From assembly GCF_010894405.1 (NCBI RefSeq), contig NZ_JAAIYA010000001.1, positions 431,341-495,340 of the forward strand: a stretch of 64,000 bases of DNA, read 5' to 3'. The translations under genes were made by a program, and so were the position numbers. This document shows positions 25,565 to 35,664 of the stretch, piece after piece; the first letter of the stretch is position 1; the number at the start of each line of letters is the position of its first letter. The DNA comes from Pyxidicoccus caerfyrddinensis. Its GTDB lineage: Bacteria > Myxococcota > Myxococcia > Myxococcales > Myxococcaceae. The notes beneath the pieces are model-generated. The model was not told the DNA's origin. It made no database searches and was given only the letters and a program-made list of their open reading frames with translations.

Positions 25565-26689
25565 CTACCCCGCCATCAGCTTCGCGAACCGGCCGAAGAG
25601 ATAGCGTGCGTCATGCGGGCCGGGCGAGGCCTCGGGGTGGTACTGCACGCTGAAGGCCCGCGCGTCCGGGACGGCCAGGCCCTCCACCGTGCCATCGTTG
25701 AGGTTGATGTGCGTGACGACGGCCAGCCCCTTGAGGCTGGCGTCGTCCACGGCGAAGCCGTGGTTCTGCGCGGTGATTTCGACCTTGCCGGTCGTCAGGT
25801 CCTTCACGGGCTGGTTTCCACCGCGGTGTCCGAACTTCATCTTGTACGTCCGGCCGCCCAGCGCCAGGGCCATGATCTGATGGCCAAGGCAGATACCGAA
25901 CACCGGCACCTTGCCCAGCAGCGCCGCCACCGTGCGGTCCGCGCCCTTCACCGCCGCCGGGTCACCGGGGCCGTTGGCCAGGAAGACGCCGTGCGGCTTG
26001 CGCGCCAGCACCTCGTCCGCCGTGGTGTTGGAGGGCACCACCGTCACGCGGCAGCCCTGGTCCACCAGGAAGTGGAGCATCGACTTCTTCAGGCCGTAGT
26101 CGTACGCAACCACGTCGAAGTGGAGCGTCTTCTCGGGGACCTTCTCCCCGATGCCGGTGAACACATCCGGAGAAGGCGTGGTGAAGGTGTACGGCGCCTT
26201 CGTGGACACGCCGGTGGCCAGGTCCAGGCCCTCCATGCCGCGCGCGGCGCGGGCGCGCTCCACCAGGGCCTGGGGGGTGAGCCCCTCGCTGGAGATGACG
26301 CCCATCTGCGCGCCGTGCGTGCGCAGGTGGCGCACCAGGCGGCGGGTGTCGATGCCCTCGATGCCGGCGACGTTGTTGCGCTTCAGGTACGCGTCGAGCG
26401 ACTCCTTCGCGCGCCAGTTGGACGGCTGCTCCGTGAGGGCGCGCACCACCATGCCCACCGCGTGGACCTTGGAGCCCTCCTCGTCCTCCGGGTTGGCACC
26501 GACGTTGCCAATCTCCGGGTACGCCATGGTGACGATCTGCCCGACGTAGGAGGGATCCGTGAGGACCTCCTGGTAGCCGTACATGGTCGTGTTGAAGACC
26601 ACCTCGCCCACCGTCTCGCCGACCGCGCCAAAGGCGCGGCCCTCGAAGGTGGTGCCATCCGCCAGCGCGAGCACTGCCCGCTTCGTCAT
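25565..26689 (-). CDS. carA: Carbamoyl-phosphate synthase small subunit
   Basis: A 374-residue glutamine amidotransferase subunit that passes ammonia to CarB for carbamoyl phosphate. The N-terminal domain has [14 protein letters not shown] and [10 protein letters not shown]. The class I amidotransferase domain shows [12 protein letters not shown], the nucleophile Cys in [14 protein letters not shown] (about 258) and His/Glu in [11 protein letters not shown] (about 345). carB is not adjacent. Its ATG overlaps the pyrC stop by 1 bp. Confidence 0.95.
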   Translation of the reverse strand: MTKRAVLALADGTTFEGRAFGAVGETVGEVVFNTTMYGYQEVLTDPSYVGQIVTMAYPEIGNVGANPEDEEGSKVHAVGMVVRALTEQPSNWRAKESLDAYLKRNNVAGIEGIDTRRLVRHLRTHGAQMGVISSEGLTPQALVERARAARGMEGLDLATGVSTKAPYTFTTPSPDVFTGIGEKVPEKTLHFDVVAYDYGLKKSMLHFLVDQGCRVTVVPSNTTADEVLARKPHGVFLANGPGDPAAVKGADRTVAALLGKVPVFGICLGHQIMALALGGRTYKMKFGHRGGNQPVKDLTTGKVEITAQNHGFAVDDASLKGLAVVTHINLNDGTVEGLAVPDARAFSVQYHPEASPGPHDARYLFGRFAKLMAG

Positions 26690-28002
26690 CACCGCGACTC
26701 CTTGCTCGGGCCAACCTGGCCGTTCTCGAACACCTTCCGACCGCCGACCCACGTCTGCACCACACGCCCCTTCTGCTTGCGTCCGTGGAAGGGGGTATTC
26801 CGGCTGCGGGAATAGAACCGGTGGGCGTCCACCGTCCACTCCTCCGAAGGGTCCACCACCGTGACGTCCGCCGGTGCCCCGGGGGCCAGGTGACCGCCTG
26901 GCAGGCCGAACGCTCTGGCCGGCCCGTGCGACAGCAGCTCCACCGCCCGCTTCGCGGTGAGCACGCCCGCGTGGACCAATTCCAGCGTCAGCCCCAGGGC
27001 CGTCTCCAGCCCGACGATGCCGTTGATGCCCTTCTCGAACTCCACCTGCTTGTCGAGCACGCCGTGCGGCGCGTGGTCCGTGGCGATGGCCTCCACCGTG
27101 CCGTCGGCGATGGCCTCGCGCAGCGCCTCCACGTCCCGGTTGGAGCGCAGGGGTGGCGCCATCTTCGCGTGGGTGTCGTAGTCGCCCACCGCGCGGTCAT
27201 CCAGGATGAGGTGGTGCGGCGTCACTTCCGACGTCACCCGCAGGCCGCGGCGCTTCGCCTCGCGGATGAGGCGCACGCTGCCCTCGCAGGACACGTGGGC
27301 CAGGTGCAGCCGGGCGCCCGTCTCCTCCAGCAACACCAGGTCTCTCGCCACCATGGCCACCTCCGCCGAGGCGGGAATGCCGCGCAGGCCCAGCCGCGTG
27401 GACGTGGGGCCCTCGTGCATGGCGCCGCCGGCGGACAGCGTCAGGTCCTCCTCGTGGACCATGATGGGGACGTCGAACTGGGTGGAGTACTGGAGCGCGC
27501 GCCGCATCAGCGCCGCGTTCATCACCGGGCGCCCGTCGTCGGTGATGGCCACGCAGCCGGCGGACACCAGCTCGCCCATCTCCGCCATCTCCTCGCCCTT
27601 GAGGCCCTTGGTAATCGCCCCGGCCGGGTAGACGTGGCAGAGGTTGGCGGCGCGGGCGCGGGACAGCACCAGCTCCGTCACCATGCCGTTGTCGTTGACC
27701 ACCTTGGTGTTGGGCATGGCCACCACGGCGGTGAAGCCGCCCGCCACCGCCGCACGGCAGCCGGTGAGGACGGTCTCCTTCCCCTCCTCGCCCGGCTCGC
27801 GCAGGTGGACGTGCAGGTCGATGAAGCCCGGCACCACCCACTTCCCGCTGGCATCGACGACCTCGGCGCCCGAGGGCACGGGCAGCGGGGCCTCGGACAC
27901 CTCCACCACCTTGCCGTCGCGCACCAGCACGTCGCGCACGCCGTCCACACCGTTGCGCGGGTCGATGACGCGCCCCCGCCGGAAGAGCACCGTGGAGCTC
28001 AT
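26689..28002 (-). CDS. pyrC: Dihydroorotase (class I)
   Basis: A 437-residue amidohydrolase cyclising carbamoyl aspartate. The metal-binding HxH is in [13 protein letters not shown] near residue 60, with [10 protein letters not shown] near 97, the late His motif [10 protein letters not shown] near 235 and IATDHAPHG near 305. Length and motifs fit the B. subtilis-type class I enzyme. It overlaps pyrB by 4 bp and carA by 1 bp; the ATG 28002 start is fixed by the pyrB overlap. Confidence 0.94.
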   Translation of the reverse strand: MSSTVLFRRGRVIDPRNGVDGVRDVLVRDGKVVEVSEAPLPVPSGAEVVDASGKWVVPGFIDLHVHLREPGEEGKETVLTGCRAAVAGGFTAVVAMPNTKVVNDNGMVTELVLSRARAANLCHVYPAGAITKGLKGEEMAEMGELVSAGCVAITDDGRPVMNAALMRRALQYSTQFDVPIMVHEEDLTLSAGGAMHEGPTSTRLGLRGIPASAEVAMVARDLVLLEETGARLHLAHVSCEGSVRLIREAKRRGLRVTSEVTPHHLILDDRAVGDYDTHAKMAPPLRSNRDVEALREAIADGTVEAIATDHAPHGVLDKQVEFEKGINGIVGLETALGLTLELVHAGVLTAKRAVELLSHGPARAFGLPGGHLAPGAPADVTVVDPSEEWTVDAHRFYSRSRNTPFHGRKQKGRVVQTWVGGRKVFENGQVGPSKESR

Positions 28003-28892
28003 GACGCGCACACCTCCAGGATGGCCCGCCGCACGGCCACGCCGTTGGACACCTGCTCCAGGATGACGCTGCGGGCCCCGTCCGCCACCGAGGGGGCAAT
28101 CTCCACGCCGCGGTTGATGGGGCCGGGGTGCATCACCACCGCGCCCTCCTTCATCCGCTCCTCGCGGGCCGCGTTGATGCCGAACAGGCGCGAGTACTCG
28201 CGCGTGGAGGGCAGGAAGTTCTCCGTCTGCCGCTCCAGCTGCAGGCGCAAGCACATGACGGCGTCCGCCTGCGGCAGCACCGCGTCCAGGTTGTGCGTCA
28301 CCTCCGCGCCCATCGCCTCCAGGCCCTGCGGCATCAGCGTGGGCGGGGCACACAGCACCACGCGCGCGCCCAGCGCCTTGAGGCACAGGAGGTTGGAGCG
28401 CGCCACCCGGCTGTGCATGACGTCGCCGACAATCAGCACGGTGCGCCCGTCCAGCGAGCCCCAGCGCTGGCGCAGCGTGAAGGCGTCCAGCAGCGCCTGG
28501 GAGGGGTGCTCGTGAGTGCCGTCGCCCGCGTTGATGACGGCGCAGCGCACGTGCCTGGCCACCAGGTGCGGCGCGCCCGAGGACTTGTGCCGCATGACGA
28601 TGACGGTGGGCCCCGTCGCCTCGATGTTGCGCGCGGTGTCCAGGAGCGTCTCGCCCTTGGAGACGGAGGAGCCCGTCTGGGTCCAGTTCATCACGCTCGC
28701 GCCCAGGCCCTTGGCGGCCATGTGGAACGAGGTGCGGGTGCGGGTGGAGTCCTCGAAGAAGAGGTTCGCCACCACCTTCCCACGCAGGATGTTCGTGCCG
28801 TCCGGCCCTGCGGGCAGGTGCGCTCGTGCGCGGTCGAGCAGTGACTCCAGCTCGTCCCGGCGCCAGCCTTCGATTCCGAGGAGGTGTCTCAT
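27999..28892 (-). CDS. pyrB: Aspartate carbamoyltransferase catalytic subunit
   Basis: A 297-residue enzyme joining carbamoyl phosphate and aspartate. FFEDSTRTRTSFHMAAKGLG near 45 is the carbamoyl-phosphate loop, HPSQALLDAFTL near 130 and MHPGPINRGVE near 265 complete the site. I chose ATG 28892 (MRHLLGIEGW), which matches the family start; an upstream in-frame codon 15 residues earlier adds a Pro/Gly-rich extension. No pyrI is present. The gap to lepB is 85 bp, so it may be part of the lepA-lepB transcript. Confidence 0.94.
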   Translation of the reverse strand: MRHLLGIEGWRRDELESLLDRARAHLPAGPDGTNILRGKVVANLFFEDSTRTRTSFHMAAKGLGASVMNWTQTGSSVSKGETLLDTARNIEATGPTVIVMRHKSSGAPHLVARHVRCAVINAGDGTHEHPSQALLDAFTLRQRWGSLDGRTVLIVGDVMHSRVARSNLLCLKALGARVVLCAPPTLMPQGLEAMGAEVTHNLDAVLPQADAVMCLRLQLERQTENFLPSTREYSRLFGINAAREERMKEGAVVMHPGPINRGVEIAPSVADGARSVILEQVSNGVAVRRAILEVCAS

Positions 28893-28977
28893 GGCCGGGG
28901 GCGCCGCGTACCCCGGGCCGCACGGCGCGTCAAGCACCGTGCGTGGAGCGCCGGCCTGGCTGCCCCCGCGGTGTGCT

Positions 28978-30240
28978 TCAGCGGACCGGCTCGAAGAAGC
29001 GGTCCACCCGCAGGCCGGTGCCGCCGAAGAGGCCGTGGAACAGGCCCTCGAAGCCCAGCGACAGCCACACCACCATGGCCTTGCCCTTGATGTGGCCGTA
29101 GGGCACGTACTCCACCTTGCCGCGCCCGGTGACGCCGAGGCCGTGGCGGCTGTCCGCGCTGTTGTCGCGGTTGTCGCCCATGACGAAGACGTGGCCCGGA
29201 GGCACCGTGTAGGGCCCCTCGCGCGCGGGCATCTGCGACAGCGTCTGCAGCGCGGCGTGCGTCACCCCGGACAGGTTCTCCTCGAACAGCGCCTCGGACT
29301 GGTCGTACCAGCGGCCGTCGTCGGTGATGTTGTGGACGACGTAGTCGGTGGACACGGCCTTGCGCGCCTGCGGCTGGCCGTTGAGGTGGATGACGCCGTC
29401 GATGACTTCCACGGTGTCACCGGGGATGCCCACCACGCGCTTGATGTAGTCCTTGGACTCGTCCACGGGGTTGTTGAAGACGATGACGTCCCCGCGCTCC
29501 GGGGGCCGGACGATGACGAACGGCACCACGTTGGCGAAGGGGACGCGCACCCCGTAGATGAACTTGTTGACGAAGACCTGGTCGCCAATCTGCAGCGTGG
29601 GGAGCATGGAGCCGGACGGAATCCGGTACGGCTCCACGATGAAGGTGCGGATGACCAGGGCGATGAGCAGCGCCTTGCCGAAGCCGCCCACGAAGTCCAT
29701 GGCGGACTGCTTGCGGTACGCGCCCAGGTGCTGGGCCGTCAGCTCTTCCAGCCCCTTGAGCTCCTGGCGCATCCGCTCCGCGTTGCCCTCGATGGAGGCC
29801 GTCTCCACGCGCAGCGCCTGGTCGGTAATGCGCTCGGGCACCTGCGCGGCAAGCTTCTCCCGCACGTGCGGCTTCTGGAGGATGCGCTCGTTCTCGGAGA
29901 TGAGCTCCTGCGCTTCGTGGCGCAGCCCGCGCAGCGCCTTCTCCTTCGGAGACACGTTGCGCCACACCAGCAACACGACGAAGTAGGCCACCATCAGGAG
30001 CCCCAGCCCCTTCATCAGCGGCTGCGCCCACGCGGCGGCGGCGGGCGCGAACTCGATGAGGATGGTGTAGGGCACGAAGGCCAGGCCGATGATGCACAGC
30101 GGGGCCCAGAGGCTGGTGAGCAGCTCGCGCCACATGAGCTGGCGGCGGGCGCGAAGCTGCTCCGGCGTGCGGCGGGCGGCCATCGCCGCGGCGAGCTTCA
30201 CGGGAGGCGTGGGGGTTGCCGAGGGACTGGCCGCGTTCAT
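28978..30240 (-). CDS. lepB: Signal peptidase I, enlarged
   Basis: A 420-residue membrane protease that removes signal peptides at the periplasmic face. The catalytic Ser is in YRIPSGSMLPTLQIGDQV near residue 213, the Lys in DYIKRVVGIPGDTVEV near 267, and box E is VMGDNRDNSADSRHGLG near 370. It is much longer than most (about 250-320). Residues 35-95 carry two hydrophobic segments, then a charged, helical stretch of about 90 residues (SENERILQKPHVREKL, QELKGLEELTAQH) precedes the usual transmembrane anchor. This looks like a coiled coil. It starts 3 bp after lepA ends. Confidence 0.92.
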   Translation of the reverse strand: MNAASPSATPTPPVKLAAAMAARRTPEQLRARRQLMWRELLTSLWAPLCIIGLAFVPYTILIEFAPAAAAWAQPLMKGLGLLMVAYFVVLLVWRNVSPKEKALRGLRHEAQELISENERILQKPHVREKLAAQVPERITDQALRVETASIEGNAERMRQELKGLEELTAQHLGAYRKQSAMDFVGGFGKALLIALVIRTFIVEPYRIPSGSMLPTLQIGDQVFVNKFIYGVRVPFANVVPFVIVRPPERGDVIVFNNPVDESKDYIKRVVGIPGDTVEVIDGVIHLNGQPQARKAVSTDYVVHNITDDGRWYDQSEALFEENLSGVTHAALQTLSQMPAREGPYTVPPGHVFVMGDNRDNSADSRHGLGVTGRGKVEYVPYGHIKGKAMVVWLSLGFEGLFHGLFGGTGLRVDRFFEPVR

Positions 30241-30243
30241 GCG

Positions 30244-32055
30244 CTACTGCTCCGTCTTGAGGACCGCGAGGAAGGCTTCCTGCGGGATCTCCACCGTGCC
30301 CACCTGCTTCATACGCTTCTTGCCCTCCTTCTGCTTCTCCAGGAGCTTGCGCTTGCGGCTGATATCGCCACCGTAGCACTTGGCCAGAACGTTCTTGCGC
30401 ATGGCGGAGATGGTCTCACGCGAGATGATCTTCGCGCCGATGGCCGCCTGGATGGCCACCTCGTACATCTGCTTCGGGATGACCTCCTTCAGCTTCTGGC
30501 ACACCTCGCGGCCGCGCAGGTACGCGCGCTCGCGGTGCACGATGACGCTGAGGGCGTCCACCGGCTCCCCGTTGATGAGGATGTCCAGGCGGGCCAGGTC
30601 GGACTCCATGTACCCGGCCAGCTCGTAGTCGAGGCTGGCGTAGCCGCGCGACACGCTCTTGAGCTTGTCGAAGAAGTCGAACACCACCTCGGCGAGCGGC
30701 ATCGCGTACGTCACCTGCACGCGCTGGCCGCTGCTGCCCAGGTACTTGATGTCCTTCTGCACACCGCGCCGGTCCTGGCACAGCTTGAGGATGGCGCCCA
30801 GGTGGTCGTTGGGGACGTGGATGTGGCAGGTGAGGAGGGGCTCCTCGAACTTCTCGATGTTCTGCACCGGCGGCAGCTTGGCCGGGTTGTCCACCAGCAT
30901 CACGTCACCCTTGCTGGTGGTGATGCGGTACACCACGCTGGGCGCGGTGGTGATGAGGTTCAGGTTGTACTCGCGCTCCAGGCGCTCCTGGACGATCTCC
31001 ATGTGCAGCAGGCCCAGGTAGCCGCAGCGGAAACCGAAGCCGAGCGCGGTGGAGGACTCGGGCTCGTAGGTGAAGGCGGAGTCGTTGAGCGTCAGCTTCG
31101 CCAGCGCGTCGCGCAGGTTCTCGTACTCCGCGGAGTCCACCGGGAAGATGCCGGAGAACACCATCGGCTTGACTTCCTTGAAGCCGGGGAACGGCGCGTC
31201 CGTGGGACGGGCCTCCTCGGTGACGGTGTCGCCCACCTTGGCGTCCTGCAGCTCCTTCACGTTGGCGACGAGCACGCCCACCTCGCCGGCCATCAGCTGC
31301 TGCACCGGGCGGGAGAACGGGCTGAACACGCCCAGCTCCTGCACCTCGAAGACCTTGTTGTTGCTGAAGAGCTTGATCTTCTGCTTCAGCTTGAGCGTGC
31401 CTTCCAGCACACGCACCAGCGTCACCACGCCCCGGTAGTTGTCGTACCAGGAGTCGAAGATGAGGGCCTTGAGGGGCGCATCCGGCGCGCCGCTCGGGGG
31501 CGGCACGCGCGCCACCACGGACTCGAGGATCTCCTCGATGCCGATGCCCTCCTTGGCGGAGGCCGGCACCGCGATGGACGCGTCGATGCCGATGACGTCT
31601 TCAATCTCGGAGCGCGTGCGCGCCACGTCCGCGCTGGGCAGGTCGATCTTGTTGATGACCGGGATGATTTCCAGGTCGTGGTCCAACGCCATGTAGACGT
31701 TGGCCAGCGTCTGGGCCTCCACGCCCTGCGACGCGTCCACCACCAGGAGCGCGCCCTCGCACGCGGCCAGGCTGCGGCTGACCTCGTAGGCGAAGTCGAC
31801 GTGTCCCGGCGTGTCGATGAGGTTGAGGACGTACTGCTTGCCGTCCTTGGCGGTGTAGTTCATCCGCACGGACTGGGCCTTGATGGTGATGCCCCGTTCG
31901 CGCTCGATGTCCATGTTGTCGAGGAACTGGGCCTGCGCCTCACGCTTGGTCAGCGTCCCCGTCTTGTCGAGGAGACGGTCGGCCAGCGTCGACTTTCCAT
32001 GGTCGATATGGGCGATGATGCAGAAGTTGCGGATGTGCGCGTTTTCAGCCGGCAT
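30244..32055 (-). CDS. lepA: Elongation factor 4
   Basis: A 603-residue ribosome-associated GTPase. The G domain has [15 protein letters not shown] (G1), [11 protein letters not shown] (G2), [14 protein letters not shown] (G3) and NKIDLPSAD (G4). The LepA-specific C-terminal region is present with [20 protein letters not shown] 32055 gives the normal length. It is followed by lepB, the classical lepA-lepB pair. Confidence 0.97.
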   Translation of the reverse strand: MPAENAHIRNFCIIAHIDHGKSTLADRLLDKTGTLTKREAQAQFLDNMDIERERGITIKAQSVRMNYTAKDGKQYVLNLIDTPGHVDFAYEVSRSLAACEGALLVVDASQGVEAQTLANVYMALDHDLEIIPVINKIDLPSADVARTRSEIEDVIGIDASIAVPASAKEGIGIEEILESVVARVPPPSGAPDAPLKALIFDSWYDNYRGVVTLVRVLEGTLKLKQKIKLFSNNKVFEVQELGVFSPFSRPVQQLMAGEVGVLVANVKELQDAKVGDTVTEEARPTDAPFPGFKEVKPMVFSGIFPVDSAEYENLRDALAKLTLNDSAFTYEPESSTALGFGFRCGYLGLLHMEIVQERLEREYNLNLITTAPSVVYRITTSKGDVMLVDNPAKLPPVQNIEKFEEPLLTCHIHVPNDHLGAILKLCQDRRGVQKDIKYLGSSGQRVQVTYAMPLAEVVFDFFDKLKSVSRGYASLDYELAGYMESDLARLDILINGEPVDALSVIVHRERAYLRGREVCQKLKEVIPKQMYEVAIQAAIGAKIISRETISAMRKNVLAKCYGGDISRKRKLLEKQKEGKKRMKQVGTVEIPQEAFLAVLKTEQ

Positions 32056-32260
32056 GTTCGGGGCGCTCGTCGGAAGAAGCGGGCGTGAGTAACACCGAAC
32101 CGCGCGAAAATCTACGCGCGACCGCCCGCAGCCCGAGCAACCCGTCAGGGGAGCACGTTTGTTCCCGGGACACCTGTAGCGCCCGCCCGGGGGCCCCTCC
32201 CCCACCCGGCCTCGGCCCCGTCACGGGCCAGGCACACGGGAGGGGCCGGGCTGCCTCGAC

Positions 32261-32293
32261 AAAACAGCCGGCGGCGCGGGCAGCGCAGCCGGC
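32261..32293 (-). terminator. Possible terminator of the epimerase gene
   Basis: On the minus strand two GCCGGC blocks (32288-32293 and 32267-32272) can pair around a 15-nt loop and are followed by TGTTTTG. It lies 45 bp past the epimerase stop. The rest of the 283-bp gap between the epimerase and lepA (32056-32338) shows no gene; the lepA promoter must be in it, but I cannot pick a convincing pair of boxes. Confidence 0.4.
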
Positions 32294-32338
32294 CGGATGA
32301 CACACGGGACGGGACGCGCAAGGGCGCCCCGGCCCTCC

Positions 32339-33283
32339 TCAGCCGTGGACGCGCGAGGGGGTACCGGCCTTCTCGCGGAAGAAGGCGATGGTGCGGCGCA
32401 GGCCCTCGCGGATGTCCACGGTGGGCTCCCAACCGAGCACCTTCTTCGCCAGGGCGTTGTCGATGCAGGAGCGCAGCTGCTCGCCGGGCTTGCCCGGGGC
32501 GTGCGCCGCGGTGGCGGTGGAGCCAGCGCCCTCGGCCAGCAGCGAGAAGAGGCGGTTGATGTCCGTCTCCACGCCGGTGCCGATGTTGATGGCGCCCACG
32601 TAGTCCTTCTCGAAGGCGAGCCGGTTGGCGCGGGCCACGTCCGGGCCGAAGACGAAGTCACGCGTCTGCTTGCCCTCGCCGAAGATGGTGCAGGCCTGGC
32701 CGGCGATCAGCCGCTGGCTGAAGATGGCCACCACGCCGGCCTCGCCGTGCGGGTTCTGCCGCGGGCCGTACACGTTGGCGTACCGCAGGGCGACGTACGG
32801 CAGGCCGTACTGCGCGCGGTAGTAGCCGAGGTACAGCTCGCCCGCCGCCTTGGAGACGCCGTACGGGGACAACGGCCGCGTCGGGTGGCCTTCCGGCGCG
32901 GGGAACACGTCCTGCTCGCCGTAGATGGCGCCGCCCGTGGAGCTGAAGATGACCTTCTTCACCCCGGAGACGCGGGCGGCCTCCAGGAGGTTCAGGAAGC
33001 CACGGATGTTCACATCCGCGTCGAAGCCCGGGTCGTCCACGCTGCGGCGCACGTCCATCTGCGCGGCCAGGTGGCAGAGCACCTGCGGTTTCTCGGCCTT
33101 GATGAGCTCCGCGGCCTCGCGGCTGCGGATGTCATGCACCGCCAGGCGCACGCGCGGGTCCAGGTTCTCCCGCTTGCCGCCAGACAGATCATCCAGGGCG
33201 ATGACCTCGTGCCCATCTCGCAGGAACTCATCGCACACGTGTGAGCCGATGAAGCCCGCACCACCTGTCACCAGGACTTTCAC
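32339..33283 (-). CDS. NAD-dependent sugar-nucleotide epimerase (GalE-like)
   Basis: A 314-residue extended short-chain dehydrogenase. The Rossmann loop VTGGAGFIGSHVCDEF is at the start, HLAAQMDVRRSVDDP near 75, the catalytic Ser/Thr region FSSTGGAIYGEQ near 120, and YGVSKAAGELYL with the YxxxK pair near 145. It probably epimerises UDP-glucose/UDP-galactose or a related sugar for polysaccharide or LPS synthesis. GTG 33283 was chosen because GGAGGAAGC sits directly upstream. It follows the UDP-xylose synthase gene after 78 bp, and the two likely act in one pathway. Confidence 0.88.
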   Translation of the reverse strand: MKVLVTGGAGFIGSHVCDEFLRDGHEVIALDDLSGGKRENLDPRVRLAVHDIRSREAAELIKAEKPQVLCHLAAQMDVRRSVDDPGFDADVNIRGFLNLLEAARVSGVKKVIFSSTGGAIYGEQDVFPAPEGHPTRPLSPYGVSKAAGELYLGYYRAQYGLPYVALRYANVYGPRQNPHGEAGVVAIFSQRLIAGQACTIFGEGKQTRDFVFGPDVARANRLAFEKDYVGAINIGTGVETDINRLFSLLAEGAGSTATAAHAPGKPGEQLRSCIDNALAKKVLGWEPTVDIREGLRRTIAFFREKAGTPSRVHG

Positions 33284-33361
33284 GCTTCCTCCCGCCACCC
33301 GACCGTGTGGCCGAAATATCTACAGATCCGCAATGTCATTGACGCCGCGAAACTAGGGCGT

Positions 33362-34321
<960 letters not shown>

Positions 34322-34335
34322 GTCACGCCTCTCTC

Positions 34336-34515
34336 TCACAGCTCGTCGAAGGTCACCTGACCCGGGAGCTGGGCCTTGTACTTCTCGAGTACCAGATCGA
34401 TGCCCTGGCGGATGTACTCGGCCACGGGCACCTTCGTCTTCTGGTTCAGCGCCTTGAGGAGCTCGTTCTGCTCCGGAGTGATGTAGATGGTGGTGCTGAC
34501 TTTCTTTCGGGCCAT
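34336..34515 (-). CDS. Ribbon-helix-helix DNA-binding protein
   Basis: A 59-residue protein. [17 protein letters not shown] is the N-terminal ribbon plus first helix, and [21 protein letters not shown] is helix 2 of the MetJ/CopG-like RHH fold. Such small dimers bind direct or inverted repeats in operators. The stop is at most 15 bp from the uxs start, so it is likely a local regulator of the sugar-nucleotide genes and of itself. ATG 34515 gives the correct domain start; longer frames only add Arg/His-rich translation of the promoter. Confidence 0.85.
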   Translation of the reverse strand: MARKKVSTTIYITPEQNELLKALNQKTKVPVAEYIRQGIDLVLEKYKAQLPGQVTFDEL

Positions 34516-34520
34516 GGCGA

Positions 34521-34540
34521 TATGTGAAAATATATGAAGT
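34521..34540. promoter_or_regulatory. AT-rich direct repeat upstream of the RHH gene
   Basis: TATGTGAAAA and TATATGAAGT lie in tandem with a 10-bp period, 6 bp upstream of the RHH start codon, in the AT-richest patch of the neighbourhood. Tandem half-sites one helical turn apart suit an RHH dimer pair, so this is a candidate autoregulatory operator that also lies in the shared gap with the divergent lipoprotein gene. Confidence 0.4.
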
Positions 34541-34608
34541 GACGTGTCGCGCGAAAGCCTCTCGTGCACGCGGCGAGGCCCCGCCGCTCCGTCACACCGG
34601 AGTCCCGC

Positions 34609-35247
34609 ATGTCACACAGCAAGAGCTTGTTTTTCCTGGGTTTTCTGGCCGTGACTCCCCTGGCCGGCTGCGCGGGCGGCAAGTCGGCGGAGCGCGGGGA
34701 GGGGGCCCCGGGGGCCCGGGACGCGGCCCGGACGCAGGCGGAGCCCATCCAGCCGGAGCGCTCGGGTGACGAGCGGGTGCAGGAGCAGGACGTCAACGGC
34801 GACGGGAAACCGGACGTGTGGACGTACACGGTGAAGGACCCGGGCACGGGCGACAGCGCCGGGGGCGACCGCAAGGTGCGCCAGGAGCTGGACCTCAACT
34901 GGGACGGCCGCGTGGACCTGACGCGCTACTTCGACGCCAATGGCGAGCAGACGCGCGAGACGCTGGACCTGGACTACGACGGCAAGGTGGACGCCACCTA
35001 CTTCTTCGAGAAGGGCGTCAACACGCGCCGGGAGCGGGACATCAACGGCGACGGCCGCGCGGACAGCTTCACCTTCTACGAGGGCGGCACGCTGGTGCGG
35101 AAGGAGCGCGACACCAACGCCGACGGCAAGGTGGACTACTGGGAGTACTGGGAGGGCGGCCAGGTGGACCGCATCGGCGAGGACCTGGACGGGGACGGGA
35201 CGGTGGACAAGTGGACCCGCAATCCCAACAACGCGGCCAGCGAGTAG
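34609..35247 (+). CDS. Lipoprotein with six Asp-rich (calcium-loop-like) repeats
   Basis: A 212-residue protein. The signal peptide ends at the lipobox PLAGC (Cys at about residue 21). After a linker of about 40 residues come six DxDGDGxxD-type loops: DVNGDGKPD, DLNWDGRVD, DLDYDGKVD, DINGDGRAD, DTNADGKVD and DLDGDGTVD. From the second onward they recur every 24-25 residues with a shared T/S-x-x-Y/F-x-x-G-x-x-x-R-x-x pattern. Such loops usually bind Ca2+ and may stack like a thrombospondin type 3 or EF-hand-like solenoid. The lack of Asp at +2 suggests outer-membrane sorting. ATG 34609 is the only start giving a signal peptide. No T-tract terminator follows. Confidence 0.85.
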   Translation: MSHSKSLFFLGFLAVTPLAGCAGGKSAERGEGAPGARDAARTQAEPIQPERSGDERVQEQDVNGDGKPDVWTYTVKDPGTGDSAGGDRKVRQELDLNWDGRVDLTRYFDANGEQTRETLDLDYDGKVDATYFFEKGVNTRRERDINGDGRADSFTFYEGGTLVRKERDTNADGKVDYWEYWEGGQVDRIGEDLDGDGTVDKWTRNPNNAASE

Positions 35248-35274
35248 GACGCCGGCCGCGCGCGCCAGGAGCGA

Positions 35275-35637
35275 CTACGGCTTGCTGGTGCCGGTGCGGC
35301 CGTACGAGTCCTCCAGCCGCACCACATCATCCAGCTCCGGGGTGCTGACCTCGAGGATGTCGCAGTCGGTCAGCGCCACCATGCGGTGCTTGGTGAGCGG
35401 CTTGATGTGGTAGCTCTCGCCGGGGTTCATCTCCTTCTCGATGAGCCCCTGGCCTTCATCGACGACGAAGAGCAGCTTGCCGCTCTGGACGTGGATGGTC
35501 TCGTCCTTCTGGTTGTGGAACTGCAGGCTGAGCTTGTGGCCCTGCTTCACGTGCAGCAGCTTGCCCACGTACCGCTCGGTGTGGGCCCAGATGAGCTCGT
35601 GGCCCCAGGGCTTCTCCACCCGCCTCGTCGTCGTCAT
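35275..35637 (-). CDS. Cupin, mannose-6-phosphate isomerase type II-like
   Basis: A 120-residue single cupin similar to the isomerase half of GDP-mannose pyrophosphorylase/PMI proteins. RRVEKPWGHELIWA is the family opening. Metal ligands appear in LSLQFHNQKDETIHV (His and Glu) and IKPLTKHRMVAL (His), with LEVSTPELDDVVRLEDSYGR near the end. It could isomerise mannose-6-phosphate to fructose-6-phosphate or bind a sugar. It lies 27 bp downstream of the SPOR gene and is the last gene of that string. Confidence 0.8.
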   Translation of the reverse strand: MTTTRRVEKPWGHELIWAHTERYVGKLLHVKQGHKLSLQFHNQKDETIHVQSGKLLFVVDEGQGLIEKEMNPGESYHIKPLTKHRMVALTDCDILEVSTPELDDVVRLEDSYGRTGTSKP

Positions 35638-35664
35638 GATGCTTACCGTCTTCCTCGCCCCGCT

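Noticed and set aside
28516-32088. A 1,190-codon open frame on the plus strand opposite lepB and lepA
   Set aside because: It is a His/Arg/Val-rich antisense shadow of two certain genes, produced by high third-position GC; it has no recognisable domain.
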